From Takakia lepidozioides (Eukaryota; Streptophyta; Takakiopsida; Takakiales; Takakiaceae), in assembly GCA_030704615.1 (NCBI GenBank), contig CM060731.1, forward strand, positions 93,106,756-93,166,755: a DNA stretch of 60,000 nt. The letters are read 5' to 3'. This document shows positions 1 to 10,624 of the stretch, in pieces (positions within the stretch are counted from its first letter, which is position 1; each line of letters begins with the position of its first letter). A model generated the notes under the pieces. It ran no database searches and was not told the DNA's origin. It was given only the letters and a program-made list of their open reading frames with translations. A program made the position numbers and the translations under genes.

Positions 1-237
1 TTTCTTTCACTCTATCTGTGAGTACATTCTCTAGATAGTTGTTATAAAAGACTTATCTTCTTCCTTTTACCTCTAGATACTCCCAAGTTTTTGACCATTT
101 GGAAAAAAATGTCCATATTGAAAGTTGCAATAAATTCAACTTCTTTTCTTTTTATCCCCTTTGGACACTGGGGTTCTCCCATTATTTGGTACAACTCGTT
201 TGGTTGGTTAATCATTCTTCTGTGCCTAATTTTGCAG

Positions 238-323
238 AGGCAGATGCTATTGAAGCTGCTGAGGTTCTAGCAGTCATTTGTCGGAAGCCGATAAAGAAGA
301 GAAGTGGGCAAAACAGCCAGTAA
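238..323 (+). CDS. terminal coding exon of an unidentified gene
   Basis: A pyrimidine-rich stretch ending TTTTGCAG at 230-237 is a good splice acceptor. The open frame after it codes for about 28 residues (ADAIEAAEVLAVICRKPIKK followed by a short polar tail) and ends at TAA 321-323. The AT-rich sequence after it looks like 3' UTR, and the rest of the gene lies left of the window. The alpha-helical alanine/glutamate stretch with a basic tail does not let me name the protein. The upstream part of the frame (99-237) reads as intron. Confidence 0.5.
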
Positions 324-840
324 ATTTGACTTCCAAAATCCCTAGGCCTTCAAAGAAATTTAGTGCAAACATCTTATTGGAGTGTCTTACGGATTTCTGC
401 AACTTGAAAGTTATTGACTTGTAGGAGGTGCCTACTTGTGTTTTTGCACATTAATGTTGTAACATATGATGGTTTTAGTGTTACAATTTGTGCCAAGAAA
501 TCCAAAGTAGGTACAAAGGTGCCTTATTATCTAAAACTATTGATTGTTTGTTTTCTTCTTCAAGTTGAAGTCTGCTTTTGAGGACCTCCTTATTTTTCTT
601 CCTCTTGACTGTTTGAGCAAAATCAATCTGAACCTGAATTACAACCTTGGAAACCCAAGTGAGAAGTAGTTGTATGTTACTATAGTTTTTCCCATATACT
701 ACTGTGGAATACAAAGATGATTTAGGCATGTTACCATTCATCACACACATTGTAAGAAACATTTTGGATGTCTTGCATCTTATTGCATTTTCTGTGTAGA
801 TTTTTTTTAAAGATTTTTTTCATATCATTACATGTTGCAC
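324..840. other. 3' flank, no gene seen
   Basis: AT-rich sequence, probably 3' UTR of the exon ending at 323 followed by intergenic DNA. Short open frames on the minus strand (481-762) show no family features. I see no RNA gene or repeat here. Confidence 0.4.
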
Positions 841-844
841 ATAG

Positions 845-1000
845 ACTGGTAGCTCAGTTGGTAAGTGCAAGGCGCCGCCTTCGCACATCCCCAGGCGCTC
901 GCCCAGCACGGGTACGACACCACAAACAGGGCAGCCACCAAAGCATGTTGGACATAACACTCTCCCCACGAGCTCATAAGCACATTGCGTGCTTCTGACA
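845..1000 (+). repeat. tRNA-derived SINE-like element, copy 1
   Basis: TGGTAGCTCAGTTGG at 847-861 matches a tRNA A box (internal RNA polymerase III promoter). GGTACGACACC at 911-921 resembles a B box (GGTTCGANNCC). The roughly 50-bp gap between them is longer than in a normal tRNA and no cloverleaf closes, so this is not a tRNA gene. The GC-rich middle (868-918) recurs almost exactly at 3504-3554, which shows it is a dispersed element. The 3' limit is uncertain. SINEs are non-autonomous and would be mobilised by a LINE. Confidence 0.6.
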
Positions 1001-1620
1001 GCGGGAGAGACAACATAGGGTTTTTTGGCCCGATTTTTCATCCGTGGAAAAACAGTAAAAAACATCCTTCTACCCTGACGGATTTCATCCGTAGCAGAGT
1101 TAAGAATAGGTTTTAGGGTAGGGGTAAGGGTTTCACCCCGTAATTAATGATAATTAGGGGTAGTTAAGATCAAATCCAGGCCATAATCATCTGTACTCGT
1201 CATCCATAAACAGATCACTTGTCAGGATGAAAAGTAGGGAATATCATCCGTGGCAGCGGTTTACCTCCTCCTAGGTAATTCATCATTCCTCACCAGACCA
1301 CCCGGTATGGATAAAAAATAGTTAGTGAAAGAGGAATGAAAAATTATTATCCTGGTAGTTTTTCAACTGGTATGGATGAAAAACAGGATGTTGTTGGCAA
1401 CCCTCATAGAGGTAATTTTTCATTCCTTGGTGACTCATCCGGTATGGATGAGAGTCAATAAAAGAGGAATGATAAAACCAAAAAACCGTCCTAACGGTAA
1501 TTCAGTGTCCATCCTGGTGGCTCATCTGGTATGGATGAAAAACCGATAGAGGATGGATGAAACTCCGTTAAAACTTCATCCGGTATGGGTGAAAAAACAG
1601 GAAATCAACACTGATAACAA
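1000..1620. repeat. degenerate array of CATCC-GGTAT-GGATG mini-hairpins
   Basis: A short inverted repeat, CATCC, then GGTAT, then GGATG, usually followed by A-rich sequence, recurs in exact or decayed form at about 1308, 1369, 1436, 1523 and 1577. GAATGAAAAA and ATTCATC-type pieces lie between the hits. Spacing is irregular (about 55-85 bp), so this is a decayed tandem or foldback array. No coding potential is evident. The CATCC/GGATG arms resemble the arms of the much cleaner satellites at 56.9-58.3 kb. Confidence 0.45.
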
Positions 1621-1652
1621 CCTGCCGGTTCCCAGGAGAGAGGGAAGATTCA

Positions 1653-2513
1653 CGTCATGTCAAGACATGAACAGGACCCATAAGGGTCATTGTCAATGAA
1701 AGACATAAACTGCCCTGGATAGGGCACTATCTCACATTTACAGTCTTGTCAAATCATCCCAAAAGACACCACCCAATCATCCAAGACAAAACAGGGTGGG
1801 AGGGCGGGGTTTGTTCTTGTGTGGGACAAGATAAGATATTGTTGTCCATGTGCATGCTGCAAGGCCTCTTGGTTCAGCTTGTACATATACCAGCAACTTA
1901 CCATTTCAACCATTAATTATGGCAGGTCATGTATCAGCCAAGGCATAAGGACCAGCCTGCAGATTGTCAGAATCTCAGTATGCCACCAAGCAGTCCAACT
2001 TGAGTCAGATGAAGTAGATTCCATATCATTGTTCTTGTCATAGCTTCCCATGAATTGACATCACCCAATCATTCTTGATAAAACAGGGTGGGAGGGCGGG
2101 GTTTGTTCATGTACAGGTCATGACAACAAGACAAGCATATAAGCAAGCATCTTGTGTTCTGAAAAAACAGATTGTTGCAGCCTGTCATACCCTTTCTTGG
2201 CATCACAATTACAACAAGACATGCATAAAGCAAAACATCTTGGGTATGTGAAACCAGCCCGCAATATTACAGATTCAAGACATGCCCTTCAAGCAAACAT
2301 CTTGGGTATGACAAAATAATTAGCAGCAGCCTACCTTATCATGCATCAAGCAAGGCATAAGGACCAGCCTGCAATTTTTCAGAATCAAAACATGCCTCCA
2401 AGCAATCCTACTTGGGCATGATGAAATAGATTCCATACCATTTGTACTCACCCCGAGACATGTAATCATACAAGGTGTCAAGGGAATGTGAATTCAGCCT
2501 GTCAAATTGCAAC
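1653..2513. repeat. dispersed non-coding repeat, copy 1, with an internal partial duplication
   Basis: The segment 2032-2513 (482 bp) matches 15911-16392 with the same length and only scattered substitutions. The preceding 1653-1740 matches 15818-15910. Between them, 1741-2031 is a diverged extra copy of the unit start: both halves contain ACAGGGTGGGAGGGCGGGG and a GAAGTAGATTCCAT-like end. Inside are about 60-65 bp sub-repeats built on CAAGACATGC, AAGCA and CATCTTGGGTATG. No coding sequence is recognised. It behaves like a non-autonomous mobile element of unknown class. Confidence 0.7.
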
Positions 2514-3503
2514 TTCAAGACTTGTACACACAAGCAACTTGAACAACCGAGATCCAGCCTCTTTGGCACATTAAAAACTCATATTGTAGGTCATAGGCCT
2601 GATGTCATGACAAGGCCAAAACTATAGGTAGGATTCCATTGCAACTTACCATCCTCATCTTCCAAGAGGTCCATGCTAAAGCTTGCAAAGAACACCTCAC
2701 TATGATCCATCACACACCAAAAACAGGCTCGAAAAGGAGCAGGTCGGTGCCTTATCAAGCTGCCGCCATAACATTCAAGGCCACCACGTCCTTAGAGTCC
2801 CAAACCCGCCGAGGCAGCCCCCATAAAACCAGATCCTCTATGGCCCAAAGAAATTACAACCTAGCTCATTAATCCACAGGCCCTGCTGTCAAGGATCAAA
2901 AGATATGGTATGGTCTGTATGCAGGCCTCGGGAGACAGGCCAGACAGGTCGAGCTGCCCCATTGACGGCAGAACAACACATAGGTTGTAGCATGCCAAAC
3001 CAGGAGCAGTCGGGTTGAATTCGGGGCTGCAGGCAACAGCCACTTCAAGGCGCGATAACTTACAGGTCTCCTCAGCCCATATCCCCAACTGCATGCTCAA
3101 GAAATTTCAAAGTAAGTGAGGATCCTCACCTGGTCCCATCACAAGCCCCCACAAAATCAAAGGATTAGTGAGGATTGTGGAACCCCAGGTGAATCAGAGA
3201 CCCTCACACTTGTCATCGATGTCAACTAAGAAACTCAAAAGCAAGAGAAGAAGATAAGAACACAAGGATCCCTAAACTCCAAAGGCACCTTTAGCGATTG
3301 GGGAAGAGGGTTATGCGCCATCACCACCCACGACAATCCGCCTCCACAAAGCACATGAGCAATGAAGCAAAGCACGCAAACTCGCAAGGCAATAGAAGGG
3401 AGGGAGAGAGACTTCCCAACACAAATGCCACTGCTAAAATTAAAAAGCCAGAGGAGGGAAGATGCCACTGCATTCACAGCAGTGTTTCCCGCTACTAGAG
3501 AGA
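2514..3503. other. intergenic, nothing recognised
   Basis: This stretch holds only short open frames without family features (for example 2639-2872 + and 3235-3477 -). It lies between the dispersed repeat and the second SINE copy. I see no RNA gene, terminal repeat or tandem array. Confidence 0.4.
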
Positions 3504-3554
3504 CAAGGCGCCGCCTTCGCGCATCCCCAGGCGCTCGCCCAGCACGAGTACGAC
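3504..3554 (+). repeat. SINE-like element, copy 2 (core only)
   Basis: Begins CAAGGCGCCGCCTTCG and continues nearly identical to 868-918, ending in a B-box-like segment (GAGTACGAC). The A-box half seen in copy 1 is missing, so the copy is 5'-truncated or diverged there. It lies about 240 bp beyond the 3' end of the Ty3/gypsy coding region. Confidence 0.6.
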
Positions 3555-3791
3555 AATGGAAAACCCAGCCCAGCCCAGCCAGTGGAAAACCTCTGCTTTG
3601 TTGCGACAGCCGGGTTTATGATGGCTTGTATGAAAGACACACATCTGTTTTCCAGGCCCTAGTTTGCTTTGCTTACCTTATGGTAGTTGGAAACAAATCG
3701 AGAGGCTGCAAGGAACTGTTTGCTGCAGCTACTCGGGTACCCCTGTTGGTAAAATGCCCCTGTTATGTTCCAACCTAGATGGTTTTGTTAG

Positions 3792-4328
3792 CTAGATGCT
3801 TAGGCCAGGGTATGGTGAAGTTTCTGCCTGTTGTGACTGCATCTGTGTTTCAAGATGCAAATCATGCCGCAATGGTCTATCATGGATACCACTGTATCCC
3901 TTCAACTTATTGGCATTGACTCTACCAAGCATCTCTTTGTTAATGGTTTGTAACATAGCTGTGTTGTAATTATACATCTTATGTATGACATAAGGTCCTT
4001 TCCATGGTGATTTAAGCTTAGAAGCTTTAATCTTTCCCTTCTTCTGCAACCACAGTACCAAATCACCTGTCTTAAAAGTCTTCAATTTACCTTCATCAAA
4101 CTGATCCTTCGTCTTCATCTGAATTCTAGTCATGTTATCTGTTGCATTAGCACGTACTTCTTCCACATCATATAGTTCATGTTTCCTTACTTTAATTGAA
4201 TCGTCCAATTCCATTCTCCTTCCCCATTCAGTTCTCATGGTAGGTAATGGAAGTAAAGCTTCCACACTATAAACTAATTGGAATGGTATATACTTGGTGG
4301 TGACTTTATATGAAGTCAGTTTGACCAC
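3792..4328 (-). pseudogene. integrase C-terminal domain
   Basis: The residues IPFQLVYSVEALLPL are the typical end of the integrase core region in plant gypsy elements. They are followed by a GPYVIHKMYN motif of the small C-terminal DNA-binding fold. The frame stops at 3792. No chromodomain follows and no polypurine tract or LTR start is obvious. Confidence 0.8.
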
Positions 4329-5691
4329 AAAGTTGTCAACAACTTTCTATCCCAGTCTGTCCTGTTCGCATTGACTATCTTAGCCAAGATAGTGCATAGT
4401 ATTTTGTTGGTGGCCTCTGCCTGCCCATTGCCCTGTGGATAATAGGTTGTACTCTTCCTGTGCACAATCATGAACTCTTTAATCAATAGTTCAATGGTCT
4501 CATTAATGAAATGACTTCCCTGATCACTGATAAATTCCAGGGGACAGCCAAATCTTGTGAGAATATTTTTATATATGAACCTTGTTGTGGACTTAGCTGT
4601 GTTGTCTCTCATAGCATTAGCTTCCACCCATTTTGTGGTATAATCAGTGGCTATGATTATATACTTGTTATGTGTATTCCTGGCTGGTGGATTAATTGGT
4701 CCAACAAAGTCTAATCCCCATTTCTGGAATGGTTCAATAGGCATCGTAGGATGCAAAGCCATCTTCCCAGATCTTTGCAAAGGCCCTAGCCTCTGACACT
4801 CATCCCAACTCTTGCAATACTTGTGTACATCTCTAAACAAAATAGGCCACCAGTAACCTGCAAGTAATATTTTCCTACTGGTAGTCTCTTCTCCAAAATG
4901 GCCTCCAGCCACTCCTTTATGAACTTCTTCCAAAACTTTATTTACCTCATGGTGGTACAAGCATCGTTTAAGAACTCCATTAGGTCCTAGTTTAAACAAT
5001 CTTCCACCTATCATAGTGTATGGTAATGCCTTGATAGCTATTCTTTTCCTCTGCTCCTTCCCATAACTGGGTGGACATTGTCCATGAGTAAGGTAGTATC
5101 TGATTGGCCACTGCCAATCTAACCAATCATCTACTCCCTGCACTTCCACTGCAAATAAACTCGCATCAGACAGTTGATCGTCTACTCCTGTGGCGGGTTC
5201 TCCTGTTGAAAGGCGTGACAAATGATCTGCCACAAGATGCAAACGTCCAAGCTTGTAAACAACTTTGAATTCAAACTCGTGCAAGATAATCAACCATCTT
5301 GCTATCCTGCCACTTATCAAAGGCTTGTTCACCAGATAAATCAAAGCCTGATGATCCACATAAAACATAAACTTCCTTCCAAGTAGATAATGCCTGAATT
5401 TCTTGACTGCATAGATCATTGTTAAAGCTTCTCTTTCTATAGTGCTATAATTCCTCTGCTTGCATAGTACACAGGTGAATCTATGTTTCATGTTACATTT
5501 TGGGCTAATACAGCCCCCAATGCTTCTCCTAAGGCATCACAGTGTACATGAAATACCATATGCCAATGAGAGTTAATCAGTACAGGTGTAGTTGTTACCG
5601 ACAATGTAAGTTCCTCAAAAGCTTGTTGACATTCAACTGTCCATACAAACACTACATCCTTCTTCAAAAGCTTGCTCAATGGTGTTGCCAT
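4316..5691 (-). pseudogene. RT connection, RNase H and integrase core
   Basis: The frame 5691-5488 carries the RT-RNase H connection (MATPLSKLLKKDV, VLAQN). After a frameshift near 5490 the frame 5491-4316 carries RNase H (STIEREALTMIYAVKKFRHY, FYVDHQAL, LVADHLSRL) and the integrase. The integrase has the HHCC zinc finger (HHEVNK...HFGEETTSRK, then CKSWDEC) and the catalytic DDE residues in LDFVGP, ISDQGSHF and NGQAEATNK. A further shift near 4320 separates the C-terminal domain. Confidence 0.9.
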
Positions 5692-5840
5692 CTGTGCATA
5701 CCGTCTGACAAATCTTCTGTAATAGCTGGTTTGTCCAAGGAATCTCCTTAGAGCCTTAACATTTACGGGTGGTGGGGGCGCCCCGGGTAGGATGGTATGG
5801 CACAGAGCGTCTAGTTAGACACTGTGCTGCTATGAATGAA

Positions 5841-6773
5841 CTACCATACAGCATATAATAGGCTAATGGCCTCAGTCTTTCTAGGATCCATAAGCAGTCC
5901 CTTCTTACATACAATGTGTCCCAGAAGTACCCCCGAGTTCACACAGAAAGTACACTTTTCTGGATTCAGACCAAGACCTCTCATCCTGCATCTGGCCAAA
6001 CATAATTCCAACTTCTGCAAGTGCTCATTCTTAGAGCTATACACACTGAAGTCATCTAAGAACACTTGCATGAAATTATCCAAATACTCATGAAAAGATT
6101 CACTTATCACTCTCTGGAAAGTTGCTGGTGCATTACAAAGTCCAAAAGGCATGACTTTGTATGCATAGGCACCCCGGTCTGTGATGAAAGCTGTCTTTCC
6201 CTGATCTTCTTCCGCCACTTGCACTTGGTTATACCCACTGAAGCGATCCATGAATGAGTACATCTCATGGCCTGCCACACTGTCCAGTACAGCTTCTGTA
6301 AATGGCAAGGGAAAGAGATCTTTCTTTGTACAAGCATTCAATTTCTTATAGTTCACACAAACTCTCAGTTTGCCATTCTTCTTGGGAACTATCACAATGT
6401 GTGACAGCCAAGTTGTTTACTCTATCGGGTATATGAACTTAGCCTCAGCCAACTTCTTGATCTCTTCCCCAACCTTCTGCGCATAGTTGGGATTCATCCT
6501 GTACCTTGTCTGCTTGATTGGTACTGACCCAGGTTCCAGTTCATTCTTATGCTGGCAGATCTCAGGTGGTATCCCTTTCAGATCCTCATAGCTCCAAGCA
6601 AATATATCTTTGTATTTGATAAACAAGCTCTTAGCTTCCTCAAAGAATTCTGGCTCCAAGTCAGCCCCTACTTTCACCATTCTTGGTTCCTCCTCAGTTC
6701 CCACATTCACTTCTCTCACTTGCTCTTCAGCTGTGATTGTCCATCCAGCCACTACTTCATCTTGTAAACTCAC
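5841..6773 (-). pseudogene. reverse transcriptase domain
   Basis: Copies element RNA into DNA. The frame 6773-6417 gives the pre-RT segment and RT fingers (YRMNPNYAQKVGEEI, KFIYPIE). A TAA at 6417-6419 replaces one codon, and the same frame continues as TTWLS, then IVPKKNGKLRVCVNYKKLN, MPFGLCNAPATFQR and the catalytic FLDDF. Homology breaks after MDPRKTEAI, where roughly 95 bp of unrelated DNA (about 5771-5870) is inserted before PPP.NVKALR, which resumes in the next frame. Confidence 0.9.
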
Positions 6774-6796
6774 AGTGGCTGGTTCCTCTAGGATTT

Positions 6797-8782
6797 CTAT
6801 TCTCCCTCTCTTTCTTCATAGAAATGTGGTGGGTAACTGCTTGTTTCCCCCTCAATTGGTGTTGTTGTTACTGCACCAGAGCATATACCTTTAAAGCAAC
6901 TCAAGCCTCCCAGTTGCATTTCTGCAACACGCTCCCACTCTGGGTGTGCAACAAACAGAGTAGCTTCCTGCTCCTCATCAAGCCATCCCCTCCAGTCATA
7001 CTCTCTGACTCCACGAGGTCTCCGTGTAGTAGGTAGCCTACCAGATTTCTTAGTGGTGATCTGTATCTTGTGCTTCCCATCATGCACAGTCAATAACTGG
7101 GAATTCCAGTCATGGAATACCCTGGCCTGTTTCAGCCATGGTCGACCCAGCAATAAGAAGTAAGCTTCCATGACATCATCCATTTTCAACACAATCACTG
7201 TGATCTTAAAGATCATCTTCTGAATCTGTATCTTTACTCCTTTTATCAAGCCTAATGGTTGTACACTCCATTGATCTGCCATTATTACTGTGAATGGGGC
7301 TGGTTTCATGTTACTTAGACCAAGCTTATGCCTTAACTGGTCTGTCATAATATTCACTCCTAAGCCTTCATCTATCAGTACATCAGTCAAGTTTGTGCTT
7401 CCAATTCTCAATTGGATTACTGGCATGGAATCATCAAAGTCCATGACTGTTTCTCGCCCTTCAGGCTTCACATTATAACTTGTCACATTGTTGTTCAGGT
7501 CTGTGTTATCTGTCACATGAGCAATCTGATTGATTGCTTGATACAGCCTGTGTCTACAATGGGGTGCCACAGCCAATAGCTGCCCAATTGTAATCTCAGC
7601 TTTGGATTGGCATATTACTTCCGCCAAAGCCCCTTCATTATCCTGCACCTGTGAAGCTTTTTGCTTCACTTCATCTTCATCTTCTTCATCTTCTCTTTCA
7701 GAGTCAGAAGAATCTGCCATAGGGATATCAGTATCCTTCTGCATTTCCCTTATGATATCAGCCACTTCCTTGTGCAGTTCCTTCTCATCTCTCCATGCCT
7801 CATCATCTTCAGGCACATCACTGCCATCTTCATTTACATCTTTCTCCTCATCCATTGGAGGTATTAGTTTAGCTTTGCTTCTGGTAACTATCATTGTACT
7901 TACTTCTGGTACAAAACATGGCATAACCATGTGAGCTGACATTACTGGGCATTCATTCGCAGGAGCTCTCATCTCATTCTGGTGTCTGATCCAAAATGGA
8001 TAGGCTGCTTTGCGATGTCCTGCCTGGTTACAATAGTAACACAGTTCTTCACCATTGGGTCCTCGCCCTTGGTCTATTCTAGGATTATTTCTATAATCCT
8101 GATTCCCTAGCTGGTAATTCCCCCTTGGATTACCCTGATAGTTGCCTCTGGGATTGCCTTGGTAATTCCCTCTTGGATTACCTCTTCCTGCCATACCATT
8201 GTTATATCCACCAGGCCTACCATAGTGGTCCTGGTCATTGTTTCTTCTTGGCTGGGGTTGCGCTTGATGCACCCTCACTTGCCTAGGTTCTCTTGTAGCT
8301 GTCCTTCTATTGTAATAACAATTCTCAGTAGAATGGTTATCCATTTTATAGATAGTAAAGTGTTTCTCCTTCATGTGGTATTCAACTGTGGTATGGCCTT
8401 CATTTTGGCACTTTGCACACCAAACACCCTTCCTCCAATGTGTTGCAGCCTCTGTGGCGTATTTTTTCAAGATTTCTTCCAATCTTTTTTCATAGTTGTC
8501 TCTCTTCAACTTTTCCTTCTTCTTGCTCTTCCTCCTGAGTTCTTGCTCTTCTTCCTCATCTGACTCATCTTCGGAGTCCTCATCATCCCTTTTATCTCTC
8601 CTGAGCACTCCCAATTGCTCAATTCTATTGGCTGTTTCGAATGCCTCTTCCATTGTATTATGAGGTAGCATATCCACTTTCTTTTGTAATTCAGGTCTTA
8701 GTCCACTCACAAACCAAGTCTTCTGTAATCCTAGTGCTGGTACCGCAGCCGGCTTTTTCATCATTAACTCCATTTTCTCCAT
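6797..8782 (-). pseudogene. gag C-terminus, zinc knuckle and aspartic protease
   Basis: This 661-codon minus frame continues the capsid (ETANRIEQLG) into a charged linker, a GNPRGNYQ-type tandem repeat (8110-8190), a CCHC knuckle and a protease. The knuckle reads CYYCNQAGHRKAAY: the fourth ligand, normally Cys, is Tyr. The protease region (about 7380-7150) has VLIDEGLGVNIM where active enzymes carry D-S/T-G, as in many plant gag-proteases that vary at this site, so activity is doubtful. The frame ends at 6797 and RT begins in another frame. Confidence 0.8.
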
Positions 8783-9915
8783 ATATTCTTCAACTGTTGT
8801 AAACTCCCATACACTTCATCCTCAGTTTTGCTTGTCCTGAACGTGTTTCGGAATGTTGTACTAAGGCCATTCCAGGTTAGGAAATGATTATTAGGAAACC
8901 TTGCATACCATTCACTTGCTTTCTTGATAAGTGAACAAGGAAACAGTCTCATTTTGGCATCATTGCCATTCTCATTGTTCACAATACACATGTGCTCAAA
9001 TTGGCTGATGTGTACATCAGGATCATTTTTTCCTGCATATTTAGGAAAAGGTGGCTTTGCCCATGTTGGAGGTACCGCCATCTGTGGCCCTACACCCTGC
9101 CCTTTGACATGTGCTGGTCCTCCTATAGGTGTTGGTCCTTGAGGACCTGCTGTAGTAGTGGTGGAACTTCCACCAGGTGTTGGCCCTTGAGCACTCCTTG
9201 CTACTAGCCCCCATTTACTTGTAGTACCCCCAGCTCCAGTTGCACTACCTCCCACACTCCCTGTCCCCCCAGAGCCAGATCCAAGCTGCCCGCCTCATCC
9301 CCCTGAGCCGACACCTTTGTTGGTCTGTGATCCAAGTGCTCCACTTGATCCAGGTCCAACAGGTTGGGATGTCTTGGTTGTAGTCTCAACCTCAACTGTT
9401 GGGTCTACTTCTTCATACTCTTCATCTTCCAAATTCTTCTCTCTGTTTTCATCTTCCAAGTTCTTCTCTTGGATTTCTTCTTCCTCACTCATATAACTCA
9501 ACTGAAGTGGTGTTGGAGAGTCTGAACTCTCCGTTGGCTCTGCCACATCTTCCTCTCATTCTTTGTCTTGTGTTTCAGAAACTGGAGTTCCTGCTCTTGG
9601 TGTTCCATGCCAACTCTGATCAAAGATTTCTGCCAAATCTTTAACCCAGGGATGTACCTCAGATCTTTCCCCTCGTGGCTGATCTTCTTCCTGTACCAAA
9701 TCCCTTAATCTTTCTTGTAAAGAATAAGAAGGAGTGGCATCCAACTCTGGTTCTTCTGGTATGGGTGATGTACTCTCTGGCCTTAATGGTGTGAGAGGTC
9801 TAGATGATTCCCCTATGTCTATTCCTCTCTCCCAGAGATATGGATAATTAGCTTTCAAATAACTTTCCCTTTTCACTGAATATCTGTGGGGTCTAGCTTC
9901 CCTTTCATCACTCAT
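8764..9915 (-). pseudogene. gag polyprotein, N-terminal and capsid part
   Basis: Gag forms the virus-like particle of the retrotransposon. A single minus-strand frame runs from ATG 9915 to 8764 and is interrupted by two in-frame TGA codons (9556-9558 and 9295-9297). After an acidic, proline/glycine-rich N-terminus, the segment FPCSLIKKASEWYARFPNNH with a following TWNGLSTTFRNTF is the retrotransposon capsid signature. The frame then shifts near 8770 into the downstream ORF, which continues the helical capsid C-terminus. Two stops and a shift show that it is inactive. Confidence 0.8.
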
Positions 9916-9935
9916 GTCCCATGTCTTTTATATCT

Positions 9936-10624
9936 TTAATGAGGCAATAACCAAAACTCTCTTCTGTAGTATCTCTCGTATATGCCTGGATTTCTTTCAA
10001 GCTTTAATGCACCCTTGGCTATACTAGAAGGCTCCGTTACCATATAACCATATGGCCAGCACGTCTGAAAAGCTGTTCTTGGTGTAAGTTTGATCCATAA
10101 GATATCCTTAGGAATCCAATTCTTTACCAGTTCAAGTTCTTCATGCATGTGAGTGTAAACATTCACCTTCCGTTCCTCCCAACTTTCAAACTCCACTCGT
10201 TTAATGGATAGCAATGCTATCACATAAACCAGTGTCGGTAACCAACTTGCTCTCCCTCTACAGGCCACTTGACAAATCTTTATCACTCCTTTCTCCAGAC
10301 CCCACTCTGGATCAGCATCATGAAGTCTCTTAAGAATGTTTTCCTTGCAACCGTCTGGCAATTCCTCTGAAAGAATTGTTTGGATAATCTTTCTTTCTCA
10401 GTTTCACAGGGAATTTGATTCACATCAAATTCCTTGATTCTCCATCCACCATGATCCCACCAGATGCCTGTCACATCTGGTTGTTCTTGACTCAGTTCCC
10501 CAGTATGGTCGCCAAATGTCGAGCGGCTTTTACTCACCCATCCCTTAGCTATCCGAGGTGGAAACTCCAAGATAGAAGAGTTGGAAATCTCGAAGTACTT
10601 AGTCCGCTCAGAACAATCAGTCAT
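9936..10624 (-). pseudogene. retrotransposon leader / N-terminal gag-region ORFs
   Basis: Two overlapping minus-strand frames (10624-10283 and 10361-9936) share the junction around residues KENILKRLHDADPEWG versus RDFMMLIQSGVWRKE, so a frameshift near 10,320 has split one reading frame. The product (GIWWDHGGWRIKEFDVN then RGRASWLPTLVYVIALLSIK) matches no domain that I recognise, but its place between primer-binding site and gag suggests a leader protein or the gag N-terminus. Confidence 0.45.
10501..10516 (-). promoter_or_regulatory. candidate primer-binding site
   Basis: The minus strand reads TTTGGCGACCATACTG directly after the CA end of the candidate LTR. TGGCGAC...CTGGGGA-type sites are common in plant Ty3/gypsy elements, where a host tRNA primes minus-strand synthesis. 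I cannot name the tRNA with certainty. A leader ORF reads through the site, as expected if that ORF is not real at its start. Confidence 0.45.

Noticed and set aside
847-921. tRNA gene
   Set aside because: A and B box resemblance only; spacing is too long and no acceptor stem or cloverleaf forms. Treated as SINE.
481-1065. Minus-strand frames of 62-93 codons
   Set aside because: No homology, no codon pattern, one overlaps the SINE.
1105-1140. Telomere-like words (TTTTAGGGTAGGGGTAAGGG)
   Set aside because: Only a few degenerate units; no (TTTAGGG)n run, so not an interstitial telomere.
6549-9207. Plus-strand frames of 70-134 codons opposite gag-pol
   Set aside because: Antisense shadows of the retrotransposon reading frames.
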